Source: Salinisphaera dokdonensis (GTDB taxonomy: Bacteria > Pseudomonadota > Gammaproteobacteria > Nevskiales > Salinisphaeraceae). From it: a stretch of DNA of 64,000 nucleotides. The stretch spans positions 1,178,001 through 1,242,000 of the forward strand of contig NZ_APND01000001.1 of assembly GCF_040361215.1 (NCBI RefSeq), given 5' to 3'. Shown here one piece after another: positions 42,640-51,305 of the stretch; the first letter of the stretch is position 1; each line of letters begins with the position of its first letter. Under the pieces are notes generated by a model. That model had not been told where the DNA came from. It saw nothing but the letters and a program-made list of their open reading frames with translations, and did not search any database. A program made the position numbers and the translations under genes.

Positions 42640-43743
42640 CTAGCCGGCGTCGCTGCTTTCGGCCTCGTTTTCTTCAGACATGCTGTCGCCAGAGGCATCG
42701 CCCTCGTCGCCGGCGCTGTCGCCCGAACCGGAAAGCGAGTCGTAGAACGCCTGCGCACCGGAAGCGACAGGCACCACGACATCCTCGCCCATGCGATCGC
42801 GATCGAACTGCTTGAGCGCGCCGACCGAGACCTTGTCGGTGCCCAGGTATTCGTAGAAGCGCTTGGCCAGATCCCGGCTCACGTCCTCGGACATCGACTC
42901 CGGTGCGATCAGCAGATTGCGGATCGCCACGGTGTTCACCGCCGTGTCGAGGTCATAGCGTTCGGGCGCGCCGGACGGAATCTCGTACTTCTCGTAGTAC
43001 GGATAGGTTTCGAGAAGTTTGTTCGCGGTCTCGCCATCGACGTTGACGAAAGTCACATCGGTGTTCTGCATCAGCCCCGTGATGCTGGAGTTCGGCACGC
43101 CGGAGGTGAAAAACGCCGCGTCGAGATTGCCGTTGCTCATCTCGGTAACGCTGTCCGCATAGCCGGTATGGCTCACGCGCGCGAGATCGTCATAGGTCAT
43201 ACCGCCGGCTTCGAGCACCTTCTTGGCGCTCTGCTCCACGCCGGAGCCGACCTTGCCTACACCGATGCGCTTGCCTTTCATGTCCGCCACGCTCTCGATA
43301 CCGCTATCTGCGGTCGCCACGATCTGGACCACGTTGGGGTAGATCCCGGCGATGGACTTGATCTTGGCCTTCTGGCCTTCGAACTGCCCCTTGCCATTGA
43401 CCGCATCGAAGGCGACATCGCTCATCACTAGCGCCAGCTGGTTGGTGCCGTCCTCGATATTGTTGATGTTCTGTACCGAAGCGCCCGTGGACACGACCTG
43501 TACGCCGGCGACCAGGTCGCTGTCCTCGAACACGCGCTTGAGCGCGCCGCCGATCGGGTAATAGCTGCCGGACGTGCCGCCGGTGCCGAAGATCAGGTTG
43601 ACCGGCTCGCTCTTGCCTTCGGCCGAGCTTTGGGCATCCACTTCGCCGTTGTCGTCGCCATTGCCACAGCCGGCGAGCAGCAAGCCCGCGCCCGCGATGG
43701 TCGCCACCCAGAGACTGGCTTTGCTCGCCTTGTTCCTGGCCAT
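42640..43743 (-). CDS. TAXI-family TRAP solute-binding lipoprotein
   Basis: A 367-residue extracytoplasmic binding protein. The signal ends in a lipobox LLLAGC (residues about 20-25), followed by an acidic Asn/Asp linker, and the TAXI core begins LIFGTGGTSGSYYPIGGALKR. The C-terminus carries a low-complexity acidic tail (about 30 residues of Glu, Asp, Gly, Ser), unusual for the family. ATG 43743 has AGAGGTGAAC upstream. It heads the three-gene TRAP operon. It binds the substrate in the periplasm and delivers it to the permease. Confidence 0.92.
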   Translation of the reverse strand: MARNKASKASLWVATIAGAGLLLAGCGNGDDNGEVDAQSSAEGKSEPVNLIFGTGGTSGSYYPIGGALKRVFEDSDLVAGVQVVSTGASVQNINNIEDGTNQLALVMSDVAFDAVNGKGQFEGQKAKIKSIAGIYPNVVQIVATADSGIESVADMKGKRIGVGKVGSGVEQSAKKVLEAGGMTYDDLARVSHTGYADSVTEMSNGNLDAAFFTSGVPNSSITGLMQNTDVTFVNVDGETANKLLETYPYYEKYEIPSGAPERYDLDTAVNTVAIRNLLIAPESMSEDVSRDLAKRFYEYLGTDKVSVGALKQFDRDRMGEDVVVPVASGAQAFYDSLSGSGDSAGDEGDASGDSMSEENEAESSDAG

Positions 43744-43891
43744 GTGTTCACCTCTTTGCTTGATAACTCGAAGCCGCGCGCACGCTGGCGTAATCGCCAG
43801 AAATACCAGAGCTTTGCGTAGTCCATCAATGCGGCGATGGTGGCAGGGCCTTGCAGCGACGCGCTCGCACACGGATTTGGCGGTCGGGCGA

Positions 43892-44737
43892 TCAGTCCAC
43901 CGTGCCAGCCAGCCGCTCGCCGTGGGTATAGACATTGAATCGATCGCCGCGCAGAAACCCCACCAGCGTGACGCCGAACTGCTCGGCCAGCGCTACGGCA
44001 TAGCTGCTCGGCGCAGACACCGCACAGACGATCGGCACGCCCCCCATGATGCTTTTCTGCAGCAGCTCGTAGCTGGCGCGCCCGGACAACATGACGATGC
44101 GGTCGGACAGCGGCAGCCGATCCTCGAGCAGCGCGGCCCCGATCAGCTTGTCGAGCGCGTTGTGGCGGCCGACGTCCTCGCGGATAGACAGCAGCGTGCC
44201 GCTGGCGTCGAACAGCCCGGCCGCGTGCAGGCCGCCGGTGGATTCGAACACGCCCTGATCGGCGCGCATGCGGTCGGGCAACGACAGCAGCAGTTCGGGC
44301 GTGACCTGTGCCGGGCCGGCTTGTGTAGCGGCGTCACGGCCTGGCGTGGGCGGCGAGAAACTCGGCTTGCCGCAGACGCCGCAGGCGCTCGTCGCCAGCG
44401 TGTTGCGCTCGACCCTATCCAGGCGACCACGCGCCTCTGGCTTGAGCATCAGCCGTATCACGTCGTCCTCGCCCGGCGCCGGGCGCAGATAGACGATGTC
44501 GTCGCGCGAGCGGATCACGCCCTCGCCGTGCATCAGGCCCGCGGTGAGTTCGGCATCCGCGCCGGGGGTACGCATGGTGATCAGCGGGTCGGCGCCGGCG
44601 ACATGGATCTCGAGCGCGCGCTCGACCGCGAGCGTGTCGTCACGCGCCGTGAAACCGTCGCGCCCGTAGGCGTGGATACGCACGATCTCGCGCGGGCGTG
44701 CGCCTGTCGGCTCGGCGTCGTCTTCAGCTGATGTCAT
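43892..44737 (-). CDS. fdhD: FdhD, sulfurtransferase for formate dehydrogenase
   Basis: A 281-residue protein that carries sulfur from IscS to the molybdenum cofactor of formate dehydrogenase. The CxxC motif is Cys119-Gly-Val-Cys122 (SACGVCGK); GRHNALDKLIG and LSGRASYELLQK are the further conserved stretches, and GDRFNVYTHGERL ends the protein. It is divergent from an AEC carrier. The formate dehydrogenase itself begins about 4.7 kb downstream of this gene's start, on the same strand, but not adjacent. Function well established in the family. Confidence 0.94.
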   Translation of the reverse strand: MTSAEDDAEPTGARPREIVRIHAYGRDGFTARDDTLAVERALEIHVAGADPLITMRTPGADAELTAGLMHGEGVIRSRDDIVYLRPAPGEDDVIRLMLKPEARGRLDRVERNTLATSACGVCGKPSFSPPTPGRDAATQAGPAQVTPELLLSLPDRMRADQGVFESTGGLHAAGLFDASGTLLSIREDVGRHNALDKLIGAALLEDRLPLSDRIVMLSGRASYELLQKSIMGGVPIVCAVSAPSSYAVALAEQFGVTLVGFLRGDRFNVYTHGERLAGTVD

Positions 44738-44901
44738 GTTGTCACGGTAACCGATCGCTCAAGCACGCGGCGGTTGCATAAAGGCGGCCCGCACGAACCT
44801 GTGTATTCTGCACGCGCATCGCGGCCCGTACCGGGCATCCCGGCCGTTTTTCGGCACGTCGGTTGCAGGGCCTTGTCATCCATCCACGCGCAATCTCGTT
44901 C

Positions 44902-45849
44902 ATGGATCTTTTCGCTGTCTTTCTGCAGACCCTCAACGTCACCCTGCCGGTGTTCTCGATGGTGTTCCTCGGCATCGGGCTGAAGAAAGCCGGCTGGATC
45001 GACGACCGCTTTATCGAGACGGCATCCACGCTGGTGTTCAAGGGCAGCATGCCGACACTGGTGTTCATCAGCATCGTGAAGGCCGATCTGTCGCAGGCAT
45101 TGCTGCCGGGGCTGATGGCCTTCTTCACGGTGGCTACATTCGCCTGTTTCGGTCTGACGTGGCTATGGGCGATCTGGCGCGTGGAGCGCATCGAACGCGG
45201 CGTCTATGTGCAGGGCGCGTTTCGCGGCAACTGCGGCATCGTGGGGCTGGCGCTGGCGGCCAGCATGTACGGCGATTTCGGCCTGTCGGCCGGCGGCATC
45301 CTCGTGGGCCTCGTCATCCTGCTCTACAACACGCTGTCGGTGCTGATCCTGACCTGGTATCAGCCGGACCAGCAGGCCGACTGGCGTAGCATCAGCCGCG
45401 GCATCGTCACCAACCCGCTGATCATCGGCACCGTGGTCGCGATTCCGGTGGCCGCCATCGGCCTGCCGATCCCGCAATGGCTGATGACCTCCGGCGAGTA
45501 TTTCGCCCGCCTCACCCTGCCACTTGCGCTGATCTGTATTGGCGGCACGTTGTCGCTGGGCGCGCTCTATCAGGCCCGCGGCATCGCCTTTTCCGCCTCG
45601 CTGATCAAGATGGTGATCTTCCCTGCCGCCGCCACGCTGGCGGCCTGGGCATGCGGCTTCGAGGGTCGGCAACTCGGCCTGCTCTACCTGTTCTTTGCCA
45701 CGCCATCGGCCGCGGCCAGTTTCATAATGGTCCAGGCCATGGGCGGCAACGCGCGGTTGGCGGCCAATATCGTCGCCGTGACCACGCTGGCGGCCAGCGC
45801 CACCATCACGGCCGGCGTATTCACGCTGACAGCACTGGGCGTGATCTGA
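44902..45849 (+). CDS. AEC-family transporter (auxin efflux carrier type)
   Basis: A 315-residue, ten-helix membrane protein of the AEC/MdcF family. The pattern of two five-helix halves is visible, with FRGNCGIVGLALAASMYG near 105-122 and RLTLPLALICIGGTLSLG near 205-222. Family members export or import organic acids such as malonate or malate; this substrate is unknown. Position between fdhD and formate dehydrogenase genes could suggest a small-carboxylate role, but that is weak. ATG 44902 replaces a 13-residue non-conserved extension. Confidence 0.87.
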   Translation: MDLFAVFLQTLNVTLPVFSMVFLGIGLKKAGWIDDRFIETASTLVFKGSMPTLVFISIVKADLSQALLPGLMAFFTVATFACFGLTWLWAIWRVERIERGVYVQGAFRGNCGIVGLALAASMYGDFGLSAGGILVGLVILLYNTLSVLILTWYQPDQQADWRSISRGIVTNPLIIGTVVAIPVAAIGLPIPQWLMTSGEYFARLTLPLALICIGGTLSLGALYQARGIAFSASLIKMVIFPAAATLAAWACGFEGRQLGLLYLFFATPSAAASFIMVQAMGGNARLAANIVAVTTLAASATITAGVFTLTALGVI

Positions 45850-45872
45850 ACCCAGCCGCGGCGCGCGCGGCC

Positions 45873-46376
45873 TCAGCTCTTTTCGCTGTCCGACTTGTCT
45901 TCGCTCTGCTGACGTCGCTGGGCTTCGGAGTACGCTTTCGCGCCCGCAATCAGCGGCGACAACGTGGCCCAGAGTTCCTTGTCGTGCAGCAGCTTGAACA
46001 CGCCGGTCACGCCGGGCGGGTTGTAGGGCGTGTCTTCGGTCGCGGGCTGGCCGGCCTTGGCCAGCCCGGCGTTGGCGGCGTCGAAAGTGCGTTCGAGCTG
46101 GTCCGGATCGATCTTGCCGAGCTGCTTGGCAACCACCAGCAGATTGCGCATGCCGGCATGGCCTTCGGGCGTGTTCATGCCTTCGACGGCGATATTGGAT
46201 ATCTGCGGGAAGGCACCGGCGAAATTCTTGAGCCAGCGGATCATGCCCGAGTCGTAGAGCTCGTCTAGCAAGCCGTTGATCTCGGCGACCCGACCTTCGA
46301 GACGCTCGAATTCGTCGAGCGTTTCCTCGCGGAACCGCTTGGCCTCGGCGGGCCGATAATGAATCTGTTCTGCCAT
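45873..46376 (-). CDS. DUF1641 family protein of formate dehydrogenase operon
   Basis: A 167-residue soluble, mostly helical protein with a Glu-rich coiled coil at the N-terminus (ETLDEFERLEGRVAEINGLLDEL cut at residues 18-39) and a DUF1641 core (GMNTPEGHAGMRNLLVVAKQLGKIDP, residues about 65-90). It starts 51 bases after the formate dehydrogenase stop. DUF1641 genes are commonly next to FdhF-type genes in bacteria, so a role in cofactor insertion or as an accessory subunit is likely, though not proven. The C-terminus is Ser/Glu/Lys-rich. Confidence 0.83.
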   Translation of the reverse strand: MAEQIHYRPAEAKRFREETLDEFERLEGRVAEINGLLDELYDSGMIRWLKNFAGAFPQISNIAVEGMNTPEGHAGMRNLLVVAKQLGKIDPDQLERTFDAANAGLAKAGQPATEDTPYNPPGVTGVFKLLHDKELWATLSPLIAGAKAYSEAQRRQQSEDKSDSEKS

Positions 46377-46427
46377 GGCGAAGTCCTGAAAGTCTTTAGG
46401 CGAAAGAGAAAGCGCTGAACGCGACGG

Positions 46428-49424
46428 CTACAGACCGCTGCCGGCCGGGCGCCGCTTGGGCGGACGCTTGTAGTCCTCACGCTGCCATTTCTGGTTGACC
46501 TGTACGCCGGTCACCGGATTGGGCGTGGCGTTGCGCTGGTTGTTCGCCTTGAGCGGCGGATGGCCCTCGACGCTGAGCACTTCCATCTTCACCGCCAGTT
46601 CCTTGTAGGCCGGCGTGTCGGTGTCCTTGTCGGACTCGAAGCTGGTGAGCACGTTGATCGCCTCGATGTTCTTCTTGCCGTGCATGGGCATGTACATCTG
46701 TCTTCCTTGCACGCGATCGGTCACCTCCACGCTGACCTTGATCGCGCCGCGCCGCGAGACCAGGCGCACGATGCTGCCGGCCTTCACGCCACGCTCTGCG
46801 GCCAGTTCCGGCGACACCTCGACAAAACTGCGCTCGATCTTGAACACGATGCCGGCGGTCTCGTCGGTGAGATTGCCTTCGTGGAAATGCTCGAGCAGGC
46901 GGCCGTTGTTCAGGTGCAGATCGAACTCCTCATCGGGCTGGTCGGTCGGCTCGTTCCAGTGCACCGGATGGAAACGTGCGCGGCCGCTGTCGAAGTGAAA
47001 CTGCCCGTCTGAATATAGGTTCGCCTGGCTCGTGCCGTCTGCCGCGACCGGCCACTGCTGCGACTTGAAGCCCTCGAGCGCATCGTAGTTGGCACCGGCG
47101 AACATGTCGGCTAGCGATGCCATCTCGTCAAAGATCTCCGATGGGTGGCCGTAGGCCCAGTCCGCACCCATGGCGCGGGCCAGCTCGGTATGGATACGCC
47201 AGTCCGGACGCGAGTCGCCGAGCGGCGGAAACACTTCGTAGAGCCGCTGAATACGCCGCTCGGTGTTGGTGAAGGTGCCCTCCTTCTCGACCGAGGGGCT
47301 AGCCGGCAATACGACATCCGCATACTCGCAGGTGCGCGAGAAGAACATGTCCTGCACAACCATGAAATCGAGCTTCTCGAACGCGGACTGCACATGCAGT
47401 GCGTCGGAATCGACGATGCCCATGTCCTCGCCGACCACATACAACGACTTCAGATCACCATCGTGGATGGTGGAGACCATCTCGTGGTTGTTGAGGCCCT
47501 TACCAGTGGGCAGTTCGACGCCCCAGGCGTCTTCGTAGCGCACGCGCACCGTGTCGTCGCTGATGAAATCGTAACCGGGGAAACGATCGGGCATGCAGCC
47601 CATGTCGCTCGCGCCCTGCACGTTGTTGTGCCCGCGCATGGGATAGCCGCCGGTACCGAACTTGCCGAAGTTGCCGGTCACCAGCAGCAGGTTGCACAGC
47701 GCGGTCGCGGTGTCCGCGCCCATGGTGTGCTGCGTCACGCCCATCGCCCAGACGCCGCAGATGGTCTTGGCCTCGAGCACCATGTCGACCACCCGGTCGA
47801 GCTGGTCGCGCGACAACCCGCAGCGCTGCTCGGCGAACTCCATGGTGAAGCCTTCGAGGCTGGCCACGTAGTCGTCGTAGTTCTCGGCATTGTCCTTGAT
47901 GAACTGGTCGTCCGCGCGGCCCATCTCGATGATGGTCCTGGCAACGGCGTTGAGCCAGATCATGTCGGTGCCCGGCTCGGGCTTGATGAACATGTCTGCC
48001 CGCTGCGCCATCTCGTTCTTGCGCAGATCGGCCACCAGATGCTTCTGGCCGCGCAGCTTGGCGGCCCGTTTCATGCGGGTCGCGATCACCGGGTGGCTCT
48101 CGGCGGTGTTGGACCCGACGATAATCAGCAGTTCGGAGGCTTCGAGATCGGCGATCGAGCCGGTATCCGCGCCATAGCCGACAGTGCGCCAGAGGCTTTC
48201 CGTGGCCGGCGCCTGACAGTAGCGCGAGCAGTTGTCGATGTTGTTCGTACCCATGACCGCGCGGGCGAACTTCTGCATGAGATAGCCTTCCTCGTTGCTG
48301 CACTTCGAGGAGGCTATGAAGGCCAGCGCGTCGGGGCCGTGCTCGGCCTTGATCTCGCCGAAGCGACGAGCGATCAGGGCATAGGCCTCGTCCCATTCGG
48401 CTTCGCGAAAAGCGCCGTTCTCACGGATCAGGGGCTTGGTCAGGCGGTGTTCGCTGTTGATATGGCCCCAGCCGAACTTGCCCTTGATACAGGTGGAGAT
48501 GCCGTTGGCCGGCGCTTCGGGCTGCGGCTGGACCTTGAGCAGCTCGCGGTCGCGCGTCCACATCTCGAACGAGCAGCCCACGCCACAGTAGGTGCACACC
48601 GTCTTGGTGCGCTTGAGTTCGGTCTCGCGCATGGCGGCATCGACTTCCGAGACCGCGAAGATCGGCCCGAAGCCGGTGGTGTGCTCGGCAGCCTTGACCA
48701 GATCGATGGCCGAGCGGCCGAGCTGCTGGAAACGCCCGCGCGCCTGCGGTGACAGGCCGGTCATGGGCCCGGCGTTGCCGATCATGGTCGTTTCCATCAG
48801 CGCGTTGCAGGGGCAGACGGTCACGCAGTGGCCACAGGACACGCACGACGAATCCTCGATGGGTACGTCGTCGTCCCAGATCACGCGCGGGCGTTCGCGT
48901 GACCAGTCGATCGACAGCGTCTCGTTGACCTGCAGGTTCTGGCAGGCCTCGACGCAGCGCCCGCAGAGGATGCACTGATCCGGGTCGTAGATATAGAAGG
49001 GGTTGGAGTAGTCCTTCTCGTACGGCTTGCCGCGGTATTCGTAGTGCTGGCCCGGCACTTCCATATCGCGCACGGCGTTGTGCACGTCGCAGTTGCCGTT
49101 GTTGTTGTCGCAGACCGAGCAGTACAGATCGTGGTTCGAGGCGATGCGGTCGATGCCCTCGTGCCGCGCGGCGTGCGCGGTGTCGCTTTCGATCGTGACT
49201 TCCAGCCCAGGTTTGACCGCCACACCACAGCCGCGCACGAGATTGCCATCGATCTCGACGAAGCAGGTATCGCAGGTCTGCAGCGGCCCGAGGCTTGGGT
49301 GATAGCAGACATGCGGCAGATAGATGCCAGTGCCCTCCAGCGCGTCAGGCAGCAGCTGGCCGGGGCGTGCCCGCACGGCCTGGCCGTCGACGATAATCTC
49401 GATCTGCTCGGCAACATCATCCAT
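46428..49424 (-). CDS. Formate dehydrogenase alpha subunit, multi-cluster type
   Basis: A 998-residue molybdenum/tungsten bis-MGD enzyme. In order: [2Fe-2S] ferredoxin domain (Cys40, 51, 54, 66); His98/Cys102/105/112 cluster; two [4Fe-4S] clusters (Cys151, 154, 157, 161; Cys194, 197, 200, 204); catalytic-domain cluster Cys277, 280, 284, 312; and the molybdenum ligand Cys403 (codon TGT) in NCSRYCQAP. The next residue is Gln404 where most formate dehydrogenases have His. The remainder is the molybdopterin-binding fold. This architecture, with DUF1641, matches cytosolic NAD(P)-linked or ferredoxin-linked formate dehydrogenases. AGGAG precedes ATG 49424; the neighbour gene is the OFA small subunit. 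Confidence 0.92.
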   Translation of the reverse strand: MDDVAEQIEIIVDGQAVRARPGQLLPDALEGTGIYLPHVCYHPSLGPLQTCDTCFVEIDGNLVRGCGVAVKPGLEVTIESDTAHAARHEGIDRIASNHDLYCSVCDNNNGNCDVHNAVRDMEVPGQHYEYRGKPYEKDYSNPFYIYDPDQCILCGRCVEACQNLQVNETLSIDWSRERPRVIWDDDVPIEDSSCVSCGHCVTVCPCNALMETTMIGNAGPMTGLSPQARGRFQQLGRSAIDLVKAAEHTTGFGPIFAVSEVDAAMRETELKRTKTVCTYCGVGCSFEMWTRDRELLKVQPQPEAPANGISTCIKGKFGWGHINSEHRLTKPLIRENGAFREAEWDEAYALIARRFGEIKAEHGPDALAFIASSKCSNEEGYLMQKFARAVMGTNNIDNCSRYCQAPATESLWRTVGYGADTGSIADLEASELLIIVGSNTAESHPVIATRMKRAAKLRGQKHLVADLRKNEMAQRADMFIKPEPGTDMIWLNAVARTIIEMGRADDQFIKDNAENYDDYVASLEGFTMEFAEQRCGLSRDQLDRVVDMVLEAKTICGVWAMGVTQHTMGADTATALCNLLLVTGNFGKFGTGGYPMRGHNNVQGASDMGCMPDRFPGYDFISDDTVRVRYEDAWGVELPTGKGLNNHEMVSTIHDGDLKSLYVVGEDMGIVDSDALHVQSAFEKLDFMVVQDMFFSRTCEYADVVLPASPSVEKEGTFTNTERRIQRLYEVFPPLGDSRPDWRIHTELARAMGADWAYGHPSEIFDEMASLADMFAGANYDALEGFKSQQWPVAADGTSQANLYSDGQFHFDSGRARFHPVHWNEPTDQPDEEFDLHLNNGRLLEHFHEGNLTDETAGIVFKIERSFVEVSPELAAERGVKAGSIVRLVSRRGAIKVSVEVTDRVQGRQMYMPMHGKKNIEAINVLTSFESDKDTDTPAYKELAVKMEVLSVEGHPPLKANNQRNATPNPVTGVQVNQKWQREDYKRPPKRRPAGSGL

Positions 49425-49513
49425 GCATGGTCTCCTGTTCGGTCCCTGGCGCTCCGACCTACGCAATGGTCATACCGTCCGGTTGCGCTCTGACGACGAC
49501 AGACTGCGTCCAC

Positions 49514-49545
49514 AAAAAAAGCCCGCCGTGGCGCGCACGACGGGC
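49514..49545 (-). terminator. Terminator after OFA-antiporter small-subunit gene
   Basis: On the minus strand gcccgtcgtg folds onto cacggcgggc and is followed by a run of seven T. It lies between the antiporter pair and the formate dehydrogenase gene, so some antiporter transcripts end here. Confidence 0.85.
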
Positions 49546-49580
49546 CGTCGACGGGGCTTGCCCCCGTGTGAGCTGCTGAT

Positions 49581-49715
49581 TCAGCCCGTAAACAGGCGCA
49601 GCGCCTTCGTCAGGGTCTCGATAAAGCCCCACAGCGCAGGGATCGTGACCATGGCCCAGAGGGCGGCAATCTGCCATGTCGGCGTCGTCGCGACTGCGGT
49701 CGAGTCGGTATTCAT
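49581..49715 (-). CDS. Small subunit of OFA-family MFS transporter
   Basis: A 44-residue protein: MNTDSTAVATTPTW, then one hydrophobic helix (QIAALWAMVTIPALWGFIE), then TLTKALRLFTG. An AGGAG site lies 5 bases before ATG and the gene begins 59 bases after the stop of the OFA antiporter gene. It resembles the family annotated as the MFS transporter small subunit, found next to oxalate/formate antiporters. It probably stabilises the antiporter. It is too short for ordinary gene finders; the ribosome site, one-helix structure and context are the evidence. Confidence 0.8.
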   Translation of the reverse strand: MNTDSTAVATTPTWQIAALWAMVTIPALWGFIETLTKALRLFTG

Positions 49716-49774
49716 AATTGTCTCCTGCATGATGCAGCTTGATCAATCCGTAGATTCATGGAGCCGATGGCCAC

Positions 49775-51136
49775 CTACTCCGGGTTGCTGGTGTCACCCT
49801 GGTAGTGGTGCTTGTCGGCCACCGGGCGCACCAGCAGGTTGCAGACCAGGCCGGCTGCCAGCAGCGCGACCATGATGTAGAGCGTCGTGGTATAGGCTTC
49901 TGCCGGCGCCACGCCGGCATCGATCCGGCCCTCGCGCAGCTGGTTGAGCAACACCGGGCCGACAACGCCGGCTGCGGCCCAGGCCGTCAGCAGGCGGCCG
50001 TGGATCGCGCCCACATGCATGGTGCCGAAGATATCGCGCAGATAGGCCGGCACAGTGGCGAAACCGCCGCCGTACATCGACACGATCACGCAGCAGGCCA
50101 GCACGAACAGCACGATATTGCCGCCCGCCGCGACGCTCGGCACCGCGGCGTAGAGCAGCATGCCGAGCACGAAGAAGATGACATAGGTCATCTTGCGGCC
50201 GATGTAGTCGGAGGTGGACGCCCAGAAGAAGCGTCCGGCCATGTTGAAGATCGACAGCACGCCCACGAAACCGGCCGCCGCGGCCGCGCTGGTGCCGACC
50301 ATTTCTTGTGCCATGGGCGATGCCTGCTCGAGCAGCGCGATGCCGGCGGTGACGTTCATGAACAGCACCAGCCAGATGAAGTAGAACTGCGGCGTCTTCA
50401 TGGCCTGGTTCACGTGGACATGATGATTGGTGATCATCTTGTCCTGCTTGCCATCACGCTCGGGATCGAACCCTTCCGGCGTCCAGCCCTTGGCAGGAAT
50501 ACGCACGATGAGCGCACCGACCATCATGAACAGGAAGTAGATGATCCCCATGGCCACGAAGGTCGAGCCCACGCCGACCGACTCCGGTCCGGAGAAGAAC
50601 GCCATCAGCGAGGTCGCCAGCGGCGAGCCGATCATCGCACCGCCGCCGAAACCCATGATCGCCATGCCGGTCGCCAGACCGGGACGGTCCGGGAACCACT
50701 TGATCAGGGTGGAGACCGGCGAGATATAGCCGATGCCCAGGCCGATGCCGCCCAGCACGCCGTAGCCGAGATAGATCAGCCAGATCTGGTGGGTCCAGAC
50801 GCCGAAGGCCGAAACGATGAAGCCGCCGCCAAAGCAGCTCGCAGCGAGGGCCATGGCCTTGCGCGGGCCGACCCGCTCCAGCCACTGGCCGCCAAACGCG
50901 GCGGCCAACCCGAGTGCGGCGATCGCCAACGAGAAGATCCAGGCCAGCGTCGATTGCGACCAGTCAGCGCCGGCCGACTCAGTCACGCCGACGACTCGGG
51001 TCAGGGGAATCTTGAATACGGAAAAAGCGTAGACCTGCCCGATGCACAGATGGATACAGAGTGCGGCGGGCGGCACCATCCAGCGGTTGAAACCGGGCTT
51101 GGCCACGGTATTGGACTTTTCAAAAAAACCGGCCAT
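49775..51136 (-). CDS. Oxalate/formate antiporter-family MFS transporter
   Basis: A 453-residue, 12-helix major-facilitator protein of the OFA family. The N-terminus PPAALCIHLCIGQVYAFSVF and GIGYISPVSTLIKWFPDRPG are family hallmarks, as is FGGGAMIGSPLATSLM; OxlT of Oxalobacter is the model. Beside formate dehydrogenase, formate or oxalate exchange is a reasonable guess, but OFA members also carry other carboxylates. Start ATG 51136 has a GGGGGA site close upstream. It leads the transporter-small subunit unit and precedes fdh on the same strand. Confidence 0.88.
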   Translation of the reverse strand: MAGFFEKSNTVAKPGFNRWMVPPAALCIHLCIGQVYAFSVFKIPLTRVVGVTESAGADWSQSTLAWIFSLAIAALGLAAAFGGQWLERVGPRKAMALAASCFGGGFIVSAFGVWTHQIWLIYLGYGVLGGIGLGIGYISPVSTLIKWFPDRPGLATGMAIMGFGGGAMIGSPLATSLMAFFSGPESVGVGSTFVAMGIIYFLFMMVGALIVRIPAKGWTPEGFDPERDGKQDKMITNHHVHVNQAMKTPQFYFIWLVLFMNVTAGIALLEQASPMAQEMVGTSAAAAAGFVGVLSIFNMAGRFFWASTSDYIGRKMTYVIFFVLGMLLYAAVPSVAAGGNIVLFVLACCVIVSMYGGGFATVPAYLRDIFGTMHVGAIHGRLLTAWAAAGVVGPVLLNQLREGRIDAGVAPAEAYTTTLYIMVALLAAGLVCNLLVRPVADKHHYQGDTSNPE

Positions 51137-51305
51137 TCATCCCCCTGACTTCCCACGCCGCGGCGCGACGCATACGAGTTAGGCGAATTACCCTAGCAGC
51201 TGCATGGCGCACGCAAGCATCTATGCGACCAAAGTTGGGGCGTTCGGTTCGCGCGTCGCCAAGGGCGCCGCAATTCGGTCCGACCGCCCTTTTACGGGCG
51301 ACGAT

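Noticed and set aside
48200..48230. Selenocysteine in the formate dehydrogenase
   Set aside because: The codon at the metal-ligand position is TGT (Cys), not TGA, so no selenocysteine insertion signal is needed.
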